The notes beneath the pieces are model-generated. The model ran no database searches. It was not told the DNA's origin and saw only the letters and a list, made by a program, of their open reading frames with translations. Positions 25,935 through 34,400 of a DNA stretch of 64,000 nt are shown piece by piece. A program made the position numbers and the translations under genes. Origin of the DNA: JAZGER01 sp036480335 (lineage in GTDB: Bacteria; Pseudomonadota; Gammaproteobacteria; DSM-19610); the NCBI GenBank assembly GCA_036480335.1, contig JAZGGH010000004.1:26664-90663 (forward strand), read 5' to 3'. Each line of letters begins with the position of its first letter. Position 1 is the first letter of the stretch.

Positions 25935-25952
25935 GTGTCCTCCTGCTAACAT

Positions 25953-27425
25953 TTAAGATATTTTCTCATCTGAAGCTGCATTTACACTGTTACTACCGGA
26001 TGGGTCTGTAAAACGATCATTGAGTTTCTGAACATACTGATCAGCAGATTCCATAATTTTCCTGATACGGCTTCTATTAAATCTGCCCCAACCAACAGGT
26101 TTTGTATTAAATATACTGCGCCAGAAGCGTGTATTTTTAAAAAATGCCCGACTTAAACGATCTTGATCCAGTCCTGGCTCAAATTCCTCTTTGATAGATG
26201 CCAGTATTTTTTTTCTGACAATCTTGCGACTAATAAAATGTACGAGAAGGAATCCTGCAATAGCACCAATCAGGGTAAACACCTGAAGCCTGGTATTTTC
26301 CATAAAGGCCTGTAACCATGAAGGGGTAAAATTCATACCCTGCCAATAGCCTGCCCAGATACTGTAGCCCAGTAAAGCAGCAAGAATCGTCCCGTAAACA
26401 ATAACATCCAGTCGTAAAACACCCTTTGTCCAGCGTTTAATCAGTTCGACAAGCTGAGGAGCATAGCTGTCCTGTATGTCCAGTGCATTTTTCTCAAGCG
26501 CACCAATAATCCGATAAGCTCTGTCAATACTGACATTCTCCATCCGTTTATGTATTTCAGCCAGATCAACATCCCGCTTAGACTCAAAACGTTGTTTGAG
26601 CGCTTCATCGTCGATCTGTAACGCAATATCTGGATTATAAATACTGTAGAAACGGCCAGCAGTCAGACCTTCCTGCGCCAATGCTCGTTGCCAGGCGCCA
26701 TAAACATCTTCAGGATTATCTTCTCGTGCAGTTGTATCAATCTGATTCAGGACATAGAGAAACTTGTTGGAGTCTGCTCGGCTAATCGTTTCCTTAACCA
26801 GATGCGTCAGAGTATCTACCATTGCGCCCGGTTCAGGGTGGCGCGCATCAAAAAACACGAGGACAAGATCAGAGAGATCTACAATATGACGCGTCAGGCG
26901 TAATGTGGCTGACCGCTGAGCATCTGCATCAAATCCGGGAGAATCAATTAAAATACGTCCCCTCATCTGCTCGCTGTGAATTGTTTTAAGTTGCAGATAA
27001 GCATCAACACGCCCACCCTCTCCTGGCGCCACCTTATCAAGCTCTTCACTGATCTGATAAAAAGGGAAACGTGGATCAGCGTCCAGCGCTATGCCTGGCA
27101 GGACTCGAGATTCCTGTTCACGGCTATAGCAAACCACTGTAAATTTATCATCCACAGCCTGATTGCCTGTTTCCTGTAACTTACCACCCAGATAGTGATT
27201 GATAAAAGTGGATTTTCCCGCAGAAAAAGTTCCCAAAACTGATATAAGAGGCCACCATGAAATCTGGGTAGCAAATGATTCATTCTTATCCAGAAGCCCC
27301 ATAGCATAGCCTGTTTTATCCAGACGGCGAAAACTGTCTACTACTGAAACAAGAACCGGATTCTCTTCTTTAAGGTGTTTTTCCAGATGATTAAGCCGCT
27401 TACGAATATTACTTCCTGCTCTCAT
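25953..27425 (-). CDS. dynamin-like GTPase with two membrane segments
   Basis: 490 aa. The G domain shows G1 GTFSAGKST (65-73), a likely switch-I Thr after it, G3 DSPGFDAD and G4 NQID. Two hydrophobic segments, about 343-365 (VIVYGTILAALLGYSIWAGYW) and 380-402, are followed by a basic stretch (SRKIVRKKILASIKEEF). Bacterial dynamin-like proteins of this layout bind and remodel membranes. It lies 18 bases before the MlaC-like start and 44 bases after the Met-rich anchor protein. The family function here is not known; inner-membrane location is inferred from the segments. Confidence 0.85.
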   Translation of the reverse strand: MRAGSNIRKRLNHLEKHLKEENPVLVSVVDSFRRLDKTGYAMGLLDKNESFATQISWWPLISVLGTFSAGKSTFINHYLGGKLQETGNQAVDDKFTVVCYSREQESRVLPGIALDADPRFPFYQISEELDKVAPGEGGRVDAYLQLKTIHSEQMRGRILIDSPGFDADAQRSATLRLTRHIVDLSDLVLVFFDARHPEPGAMVDTLTHLVKETISRADSNKFLYVLNQIDTTAREDNPEDVYGAWQRALAQEGLTAGRFYSIYNPDIALQIDDEALKQRFESKRDVDLAEIHKRMENVSIDRAYRIIGALEKNALDIQDSYAPQLVELIKRWTKGVLRLDVIVYGTILAALLGYSIWAGYWQGMNFTPSWLQAFMENTRLQVFTLIGAIAGFLLVHFISRKIVRKKILASIKEEFEPGLDQDRLSRAFFKNTRFWRSIFNTKPVGWGRFNRSRIRKIMESADQYVQKLNDRFTDPSGSNSVNAASDEKIS

Positions 27426-27469
27426 TTCTCCACCCGTAATAATTTTTAAAAACAGTATTGTAGATTAAA

Positions 27470-27991
27470 TTACCAGGGCATAAAACTGTTCATAAATCTC
27501 ATTGGCCCTGTTACGTTTTGTAAATTTCGCCCCATTGAAGATGTATCGTAGCGCATTTGATGTATCGTATTTGACATACTACCGACTGAACCATTCATTG
27601 TGCTAATTGAACCGTTCATGGTTTTTAAATGGTGTGTGAAATTGGCCATTTCTTCCCGCTGATTGCCGATATGGGTTGTCATCATTTTCATGCTTTCAGT
27701 CATGGACTCCATATTGACAACAATTTGCGACATATATTCATCGACATTTATCATATTAATCGCCATCGTTTCGACACGCTGGGTAATAGCATCAACATCA
27801 TTCGTCAATTTGTATATCAGGTAAAAACCATAGCCTGCCAGAATAATGAATGCGACCATTGAGGGATACACTATAAGTTCCCATCGCTTTGCGCTAGCTT
27901 CGAATGTCCGCGCAAACTGTTCCAGGCAAGAACCGAGCCTGTCTACAACTTCAATAGCATCTTGTCCTATTTGATTCTGATTTACTTCCAT
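27470..27991 (-). CDS. membrane-anchored Met-rich coiled-coil-like protein
   Basis: 173 aa with one membrane segment (about 43-62, PSMVAFIILAGYGFYLIYKL) and a long, probably helical, periplasmic tail. The tail alternates Met, Ser and Asn in heptad-like steps (VNMESMTESMKMMTTHIG, then KTMNGSISTMNGSVGSMSN). It carries no enzyme motif. It could form a rod or adaptor between the ParA/TPR pair and the dynamin-like protein that flank it. No family recognised. Confidence 0.65.
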   Translation of the reverse strand: MEVNQNQIGQDAIEVVDRLGSCLEQFARTFEASAKRWELIVYPSMVAFIILAGYGFYLIYKLTNDVDAITQRVETMAINMINVDEYMSQIVVNMESMTESMKMMTTHIGNQREEMANFTHHLKTMNGSISTMNGSVGSMSNTIHQMRYDTSSMGRNLQNVTGPMRFMNSFMPW

Positions 27992-28018
27992 TTATCACTA
28001 CCCACTCATTAAGAACCT

Positions 28019-28050
28019 CCAGCACTTGGAAAGCATCCTTCCAGTGCTGG
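28019..28050 (-). other. intercistronic hairpin
   Basis: CCAGCACT and AGTGCTGG form an 8-bp stem continuing into GGAA/TTCC past one bulged base, with a 7-base loop. It lies between the TPR gene stop and the next start and has no U-tract, so mRNA processing or stability is more plausible than termination. Confidence 0.5.
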
Positions 28051-28075
28051 CGTCAGAGACAACAGCTAATGATTG

Positions 28076-29098
28076 TCACTGAGCAGGCCAGACAGCCCCG
28101 GTTACTGTTTTTTCCAACAGTGCAGCCTTATCTGATTTCAAACCTTTCAGGATAGATACCATATGCATGGCAGGACCAAAGTGTTGCTGTTCAGACAGGC
28201 GCACCCCTGCTTCGTAGTACATGGTAGCGGCATCTTCTAGCTTTCCATTGGCATAATAAACATTACCTAACTCGCCATAAACATCAGGGCTTGTATTTCC
28301 CTTACCTATTAAAGACTTATAGAGGCTTTCCGCCTTATCTACTGAGCCATTCCAGAAAGCTTCTCGCGCAGAGTACAACACTTCCTGAATTTGACTGTCT
28401 AGCCTCTGTTTTTGTTGATAAGAAACAGGTGGCGTGCCTGGCTTCGTTCCATAAGCCGGCCTATTATAGGTCGCTGGCCCTGTGTTACTAAAAGCAGGCT
28501 GGTTTTTAGCAGGCACAGGCTGTATCGCATGAGGAACCTGGGCTGCAATCTGTTCGGCATTATCGGTAGCAACTTCTGGATGCTCAATAATTTCTGCAGC
28601 TTGTTGTAACTCAGCTTGAGTCGTTCTAGCCTGTTCAGTAACAGGAGCGGCTTCTGGCTGTTTGGTAATTTCAGTAGCCTGTTGTACATCTACTTCTGCC
28701 AAACTCTGATTTGAAACAGGTGGCTCCTGAGCAAGCAACTGTTCAGCACGTTTTAATAAAGCCTGTTCTTCTTTAATATCTATAACGGGCGTAGTAACCG
28801 GGGGGGCAACAGCTTTAATTTCATCGTCGATATCCACCCGTTTAATTTCAGCTTGTGTTTCCGGGCGATAGTCAGACTGGGAATGCGTAGATGGTTGCAC
28901 CTGTTTTTGCAATTCATCCTGAGCAGCCTCTTCAGCAGTCATCACTACAGCGGTATCTGCAAGTTCAGAGCTGGTTAAACTCTGGCGATGCTGCACCTGA
29001 TTATCAAACAGGTCTGCTCTGAATATATAGGCTATGACTGCCAGCAATACTGCTGCAACTAAAAACCCGTGGCTAAGAAGCTGTCTCGCCAAACTCAT
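28076..29098 (-). CDS. membrane-anchored TPR protein
   Basis: 340 aa. A signal anchor (about 10-27, HGFLVAAVLLAVIAYIF) places the rest in the periplasm. Residues 50-215 are a low-complexity linker rich in Gln, Glu, Ala and Pro (AEQLLAQEPPVSNQSLAE-type runs). Residues 235-330 contain TPR-like repeats (AREAFWNGSVDKAESLYKSL, PDVYGELGNVYYANGKLEDA). The gene overlaps the 3' end of the ParA gene by 26 bases, so the two are co-translated; the TPR part could recruit the ParA to the membrane or bind a periplasmic load. Confidence 0.8.
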   Translation of the reverse strand: MSLARQLLSHGFLVAAVLLAVIAYIFRADLFDNQVQHRQSLTSSELADTAVVMTAEEAAQDELQKQVQPSTHSQSDYRPETQAEIKRVDIDDEIKAVAPPVTTPVIDIKEEQALLKRAEQLLAQEPPVSNQSLAEVDVQQATEITKQPEAAPVTEQARTTQAELQQAAEIIEHPEVATDNAEQIAAQVPHAIQPVPAKNQPAFSNTGPATYNRPAYGTKPGTPPVSYQQKQRLDSQIQEVLYSAREAFWNGSVDKAESLYKSLIGKGNTSPDVYGELGNVYYANGKLEDAATMYYEAGVRLSEQQHFGPAMHMVSILKGLKSDKAALLEKTVTGAVWPAQ

Positions 29099-29777
29099 GT
29101 TTATACTCCTTCATTGCTTGCTTTGATTTCACTGCGCGCTTACTCCTGAAGTCAGGATAAAATGACAACGCCAATTTGTTTAACTCTTTTGCCGCCTTAC
29201 TCGAAGGCTTCATTTCAAAAACTGCCAGCCCTTCACTCATAGAGCGCCGGTATATTGTTCGGTTACACAGTCTATTTTTCACCACCGCTAAAGTCGATAA
29301 ACTTTCCAGTGCTTCTTCGGCCTCATCTGACTCACGAATAGCTGTGTGAGTGTCTGCCCGATTGATGAATGTTACCACCTCTGAGGCAACAGGTTGTAAT
29401 AAACTGTCTCCTAATAATTTCAGAAATCTTTGGGTCGCCCACACATCTGGCTGGCTAGGGGGGACGGGAATAATTACTCTGTCAGCAACACTGATAACTT
29501 TGCGCATTGCATCCAGGTTCGCTGCACCAACATCGACCAGGACTTCACCTTCAAAAGCCTGAATTTCAGACGGTTCAATATCATTTATTGTTTCGACAAC
29601 CATTGTTGGCTCATGACCGTCTTCAGAACGAATTCGAGTAACATCACTGATAGTCTGTTGAGGATCCAGATCTATCACTTTTACGGGTACGGATTTATGC
29701 AATAACCAGATCGCGAGATTAAATGTGACAGTACTTTTTCCAGAGCCACCTTTAAGATTGGCAAGCACAGTAATCAT
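29073..29777 (-). CDS. orphan ParA/MinD-family ATPase
   Basis: 234 aa with the deviant Walker A KGGSGKST (9-16), the signature lysine K9, a Walker A' VKVIDLDPQQT (D36, D38) and a switch-II VLVDVGAAN. The C-terminus has a basic stretch (RSKRAVKSKQAMKEYKHEF) suitable for DNA binding. No ParB gene or centromere-like array is nearby. Such orphan ParAs place plasmids or cellular cargo; members of the McdA branch position organelles. It overlaps the TPR gene by 26 bases. Confidence 0.85.
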   Translation of the reverse strand: MITVLANLKGGSGKSTVTFNLAIWLLHKSVPVKVIDLDPQQTISDVTRIRSEDGHEPTMVVETINDIEPSEIQAFEGEVLVDVGAANLDAMRKVISVADRVIIPVPPSQPDVWATQRFLKLLGDSLLQPVASEVVTFINRADTHTAIRESDEAEEALESLSTLAVVKNRLCNRTIYRRSMSEGLAVFEMKPSSKAAKELNKLALSFYPDFRSKRAVKSKQAMKEYKHEFGETAS

Positions 29778-29868
29778 ATTTTCACCTGTTCATAAAATTC
29801 AAGAATAAACTGACGATAAGTATAGATGGTACAGATAGCAGGAAAGACAACTATATTTCATTCAGAAC

Positions 29869-29900
29869 AGAAAAAACAAGAGCCAGAAATTGGCCCCTGT
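29869..29900 (-). terminator. intrinsic terminator after the Gly-rich gene
   Basis: Minus strand stem ACAGGGGCCA/TGGCTCTTGT (10 bp with two G-U pairs) around a 5-base loop, followed by six T residues. It lies 16 bases past the stop at 29917 and before the ParA gene, so most transcripts of the Gly-rich gene should end here. Confidence 0.8.
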
Positions 29901-29916
29901 TTATATTTCCACAGTT

Positions 29917-30420
29917 TTACTGACTAGCTGCAGGAGCCTGCTGTGGTGCTGGTGCAACAGGTGCTGGAGGGGGTGCGCCATAACCGTAAGGAGCTGGACC
30001 ACCATAACCATAAGGAGCTGGGCCGCCATAGCCACCACCAGGATATCCATAACCGCCACCGCCACCGCCACCATTGTAGCCGTTATAACCACCACCATTG
30101 TAGCCGTTATAACCACTCCCATTACCGGAGCCATAACCGTTTCCACGACCGCTGCCGCTACCACTGAAGTTCATGCCGAAGTTACCATCTCCCATCATGT
30201 CGCCCATGCCGTTACCCATGCCGTTACCCATGCCGTTACCCATGCCGTTACCCATGCCGTTACCCCAGCCATTGCCATTGCCGTTGCCCCAACCATTGCT
30301 ATTGCTGTTACCCCAGCCGTTGTTGTTCCATGGGCCCCACCATGCATTAGCTGAAGCCATAGAAAGTGACATAACGCCAGCAACTGCAGTTACAAGTAGT
30401 GTTTTTTTCAAATTAATCAT
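29917..30420 (-). CDS. secreted Gly/Asn-rich protein, sulfur-globule-protein-like
   Basis: 167 aa from the ATG at 30420, preceded by GGAGG; the TTG start 9 bases upstream is less likely. A signal peptide ends at ASANA-WWGPWN. The mature part is low complexity: GNSNSNGWGNG repeats, five G-M-G-N units coded by a 12-bp repeat, then GYNGYNGGG and GGPAPYGYG repeats and a final PAPQQAPAASQ. The WWGPW start, Gly/Tyr/Asn repeats and Pro/Ala tail are those of proteins that coat periplasmic sulfur globules in sulfur-oxidising bacteria. The match is by composition, not by catalytic residues. Strong RBS and terminator suggest high expression. Confidence 0.65.
   Translation of the reverse strand: MINLKKTLLVTAVAGVMSLSMASANAWWGPWNNNGWGNSNSNGWGNGNGNGWGNGMGNGMGNGMGNGMGNGMGDMMGDGNFGMNFSGSGSGRGNGYGSGNGSGYNGYNGGGYNGYNGGGGGGGYGYPGGGYGGPAPYGYGGPAPYGYGAPPPAPVAPAPQQAPAASQ
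30203..30262. repeat. five tandem 12-bp units inside the Gly-rich gene
   Basis: CCCATGCCGTTA repeated five times without mismatch on the plus strand, coding N-G-M-G on the minus strand. Perfect identity at DNA level suggests recent expansion or contraction by slippage. Confidence 0.95.
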
Positions 30421-30530
30421 ACGTAACAACCTCCAGGTTGAATTTTATTTAAAAAATAAGGCGAATGCCTTCACACAATGTTGATTGCAAAAAAACAATC
30501 AATCATATTTATGGGAGCAATATCTCCCTG

Positions 30531-31121
30531 TTACCAGGCACCTGGCGCTACATATCCTCCTGCGGGAGGAGCACCAGCGTAGGGGTAACTATAACCCCCT
30601 TGCGGTGCATAGCCTGGATAGCCTCCAGGTAACGGTGTTCCATAGGCAGGCACTGGCGGAACATAGTTTGGTGCACCGTATTGATGACCTGGTGATTGAC
30701 GTCCAGGCGCATAATATGGCTGAGCGACCGGAGCGTAAACACGAGCAGAATTTTGAGTCGGCTGTACCGCAGTAGAAGCCGTAGATTCAAGTGGGCGATA
30801 TTGATTAGCTGCGTAGCCCTGATTTTGTGAATAACCGCTACTCGGATACTGTCCAGCAGAAAAAGGCCCTGGGTTATTTGTCGAAGGCATTTGTTGAGAC
30901 CATGGATTACCACTCTCCGGATAAGCATTTGCTGGCATAGGTCTATAGTTAGTCACATTACCAGGAACATTTGGATTCTGAAACTGGGTTTTACCCGTAA
31001 CAGGAACGGAGTGGGTGGAGCTGTTTGCTTTCCCTTCTGACTCTTCCTCTTTGTCATCACTACAAGCCTGCAGAAACAGCAGCACTATCAACATAATTGG
31101 GATGATTACCTTCCTGAACAT
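30531..31121 (-). CDS. Tyr/Pro/Gly-rich lipoprotein
   Basis: 196 aa with a lipoprotein signal peptide (IIPIMLIVLLFLQACS, lipobox Leu-Gln-Ala-Cys, lipidated Cys20). The residue after Cys is Ser, which favours the outer membrane. The mature chain is disordered: acidic DDKEEESEG, then Gln/Ser/Pro stretches and a YGTPLPGGYPGYAPQGGY-type tail similar in style to the Gly-rich protein downstream. No enzyme motif. It could be a surface or matrix partner of that protein; unrecognised family. Confidence 0.7.
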   Translation of the reverse strand: MFRKVIIPIMLIVLLFLQACSDDKEEESEGKANSSTHSVPVTGKTQFQNPNVPGNVTNYRPMPANAYPESGNPWSQQMPSTNNPGPFSAGQYPSSGYSQNQGYAANQYRPLESTASTAVQPTQNSARVYAPVAQPYYAPGRQSPGHQYGAPNYVPPVPAYGTPLPGGYPGYAPQGGYSYPYAGAPPAGGYVAPGAW

Positions 31122-31190
31122 TAATAAATTCTACCTTTAATATAAGTTGCGTATTTTGATGTAAGACAATTTTATAATCTGCAATGTGTA

Positions 31191-31478
31191 TTATAGCAAT
31201 CTATTCCTGATTATTGAGTGTTTACTCTTGAAATTACCGTAATAGCCATCTTTAGGTTGAGGAAAATCATTCCTCGGAAATGCACCTTCATAATCAGGCA
31301 TAGAGTAATCAGATGCATAGTCGGCAGAAGGAACAGCACCCGCACTCCCATATACATCCGCAGCTGTCGGCGCCTCTATTTGCTGTGAAACCTGCCCACT
31401 CGATTGCCTGAATCCTGGATAAGCTCCAGTATCGACTGACCTATATTCAAACAAACCGGCAAATACAATAATCTTCAT
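31191..31478 (-). CDS. small protein of unknown function after the RND gene
   Basis: 95 aa from the ATG at 31478, 4 bases past the RND stop. The start MKIIVFAGLFEYRS is only weakly hydrophobic and is not a clean signal peptide. The middle is rich in Ala, Ser, Asp, Tyr and Pro (DVYGSAGAVPSADYASDYS). Longer starts would lie inside the RND gene. Position and composition suggest a small accessory protein; no family recognised. Confidence 0.45.
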   Translation of the reverse strand: MKIIVFAGLFEYRSVDTGAYPGFRQSSGQVSQQIEAPTAADVYGSAGAVPSADYASDYSMPDYEGAFPRNDFPQPKDGYYGNFKSKHSIIRNRLL

Positions 31479-31482
31479 TGTG

Positions 31483-34400
31483 TTATGAATCCTGATTATC
31501 GTCATCGTTCATAAGACGAATCCCTCTTCTTTTTGTGGCGGTTCGTTTGCTGGTTTTTTTCTCAGCTACTTTTTTCTTAATCACTTTCTTTTTTGTGACC
31601 TTATCTCTGGATTCCGGCTTAGTAACAACTTTTTTCTTTGTTACTTTCTTCTTAACCGGCTGTGTGTTTTTCTCAACTTCTACTGTGTTTTTCTCGGATG
31701 TTGTTTTCTTTTCAGCATCCTTGTCTGCAGATGGTGCGACAGATTTCCTGGCGGGTACTGATTTAATCGTTTTTTCAGCTGACGTAGACGAAACAGAAGA
31801 ACTTGAGACCGTTTCTTCGCTATCAGCAGAGGAACCCCGTAATTTATTCACACCCGCCATTAACAGTATAAAGATGGCTCGCACAGCATAAAAAACCATT
31901 GTTCCAACTGTAAAGAGCTTACTCCAGAGAGAAAACCAGAATGGCATTCCGTCGCCAGAATCAGAACCGGCTGCGACAGTCGATCCGGAAGCACTCATCT
32001 GAGCATATCGTTCTTTAGTATAGAAACGTTTCTCAGCACTGATACAACCTAAAGGAATGACTATCAGGGTAAATAAGGTCGCCACACCAGCACCAAACAG
32101 AAGTGATACCGCCATCCCTTCAAATATCGGATCGGTAATAATAGCCATTGCACCTGCCATCAAGGTTAGCGAAGTAATAAAGATAGGCCGCAATCGCATT
32201 TCTGCGGCATCAATAGCCGCTGATCGAATATCTTTGCCTTTCTCAACTTCATTTTTCACAAATTCAACAATCAGGATCGATATTCGAACGATTATTCCGC
32301 CCAAAGCAATCATGCCAATCATAGAAGTGGCCGTAAATTCAGCACCCATGATCCAGTGGCCGGGAATAATACCGATTAACGTCAGCGGTATCGGTGCCAT
32401 AATCAACCCGGCAATAGCATAATCCTTAAACTCAAGCACAATCAGCGCATAAATCAGTAGCATTGCTGCCATAAAGGCGGTGCCCATGTCACGGAAAGTT
32501 TCATAGGTAACCGTCCATTCGCCACCCCATTCAAATCCGGAAATGCTGTCTGTTTTTGGCGATCCAATCAGCCCCATAGGCATGCCAGTAATTTGCACAC
32601 CATCTGGCGCTGTATAATTATCCAGTTCATCCTCAACACCAAACATACCATATATAGGTGCGCCCAGACGGCCTTCCATTTCGGCCGTGACATACTCCAG
32701 GCCCCGCAGATCTTTATGGTAAATAACCGGTTCTTCTGGCACCTGAACAAATGTACCCAGCTCTCCAAGTGGAATTGAATTTCCCTGATCACCCATAATA
32801 GGTAAATTCGATAACCTGCCGAGTTGAGAGCGAATAGATAATGGCGCCTGTAAAACAATATAAGTTGGTTCAAGAGGAGAAGAACGTTTCACATCGCCCA
32901 ACCGGTAACCCCCCATTGCCATAGCAAGATTGCGATTGATCGTATCCACCGTAATCCCGTTTCTTGAAGCCTTATCCGTATTTACCTCAAATCGCCAAAA
33001 GTAAAACTCATCTACCATATAATTATCGACATCAATAACATTCTCAACTTTCTCGAAGATAGCCGTCATATCTCTGGCAACCTGGCGTCTTGTTTCAGGG
33101 TCTGGGCCATAAATTTCGGCAACAACTGTTTGCAGGACTGGTGGGCCAGGCGGCATTTCGACAACTTGAATCCTGGCCCCCATTGACCTGGCGACAGGTG
33201 TCAGGAGTTTTCGAGCAATAACGGATAACTCATGACTGCTTTTTTCACGGTCTTCCTTATCCAGCAACATCACCTGTATGTCTGCCTGATGAGGCTCATG
33301 ACGTAAATAGTAATGCCTCACCAGCCCATTGAAATTGAATGGAGAAGCGGTTCCAACATAGGTTTGCATTTCAGTTACTTCAGGAATCTCATTCTTCAAG
33401 AGACTGGCCATTTGCGTTGCAACATTAGCCGTAACAGGAAGCGCCGTTCCTTCCGGCATATTAATTACAACATTAAATTCCGGCTTATTATCGAACGGTA
33501 GCATCTTAACTGCGACTGATTGGGTATAAAACATCACACAAACGGCAGCCGTCATCGCAATAATGCCCACCAGAAAGAAAATACCGAGTTTACGATTTCT
33601 GACAAGTGGCATGATGATAGGGCGGAATATTTTACTGATGACTGCCTGGGATTTCTTCTCACGTTCTTCTGCCTTCTTAAATGAAGCCACACTCGCAGGC
33701 CTCACGCGCATGGCAAACCAGGGCGTAAAAACAAACGCAGCCAGTAGGGAAAAGAACATAGCAGACGCACCCAGGACAGGTATCGGGCGCATATAGGGCC
33801 CCATCAATCCTCGCACAACACCCATAGGCAGGAGCGCAGAAATGATGGTTAAGGTGGCAAGAATAGTTGGGTTACCGACTTCGCGGACTGCATCTACTGC
33901 AACTTCAATCGAGGTTTTACCCGCCTGCATCCATCGCCTGAATATATTTTCGACAACCACAGTTGCATCATCAACGAGAATACCAATGGAGAAAATAAGC
34001 GCAAACAGACTGACACGATCAATTGTATAGTCTAGTATCCAGGCGGCAAAAATTGTCACCAGAACAACAATCGGGATGACTGTAATAACCACAAATGCAG
34101 CTCTAAAACCAAGCCCAATCAAACATAAAATAGCAACAGCAAGAGTCGCCTCGAACATGGCTTTTAATAATTCATTGACCTTATGGTTTGCGGTTTCACC
34201 ATAATCACGGGTAATGCTGATATTCACATTATCAGGAATAAGACTACCCTTTAATTCATCCAGCTTATCAAGGATACTGGTTGCAATGGTGACACCGTTA
34301 GTGCCTTCTTTTTTGGCAAGCGCTATCGTAACTGCTGCATCACCATTACTGGTTGGCAAACCTTCATCCAGACCAGATCCCGTATAATAATTGACCATCT

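Noticed and set aside
30203..30262. Short tandem repeats as a CRISPR array
   Set aside because: Units are 12 bases, directly adjacent without spacers, and lie inside a coding frame.
29890..30354. Plus-strand open frame rich in Thr, Ile, Ala and Val repeats
   Set aside because: It is the mirror of the Gly-rich secreted gene on the minus strand. The low-complexity repeats keep several frames open; only the minus strand frame has a signal peptide, RBS and terminator.
31535..31891. Phe/Thr-rich plus-strand frame opposite the RND tail
   Set aside because: It is the complement of the lysine codon repeats (AAA/AAG giving TTT/CTT) and has no independent support.
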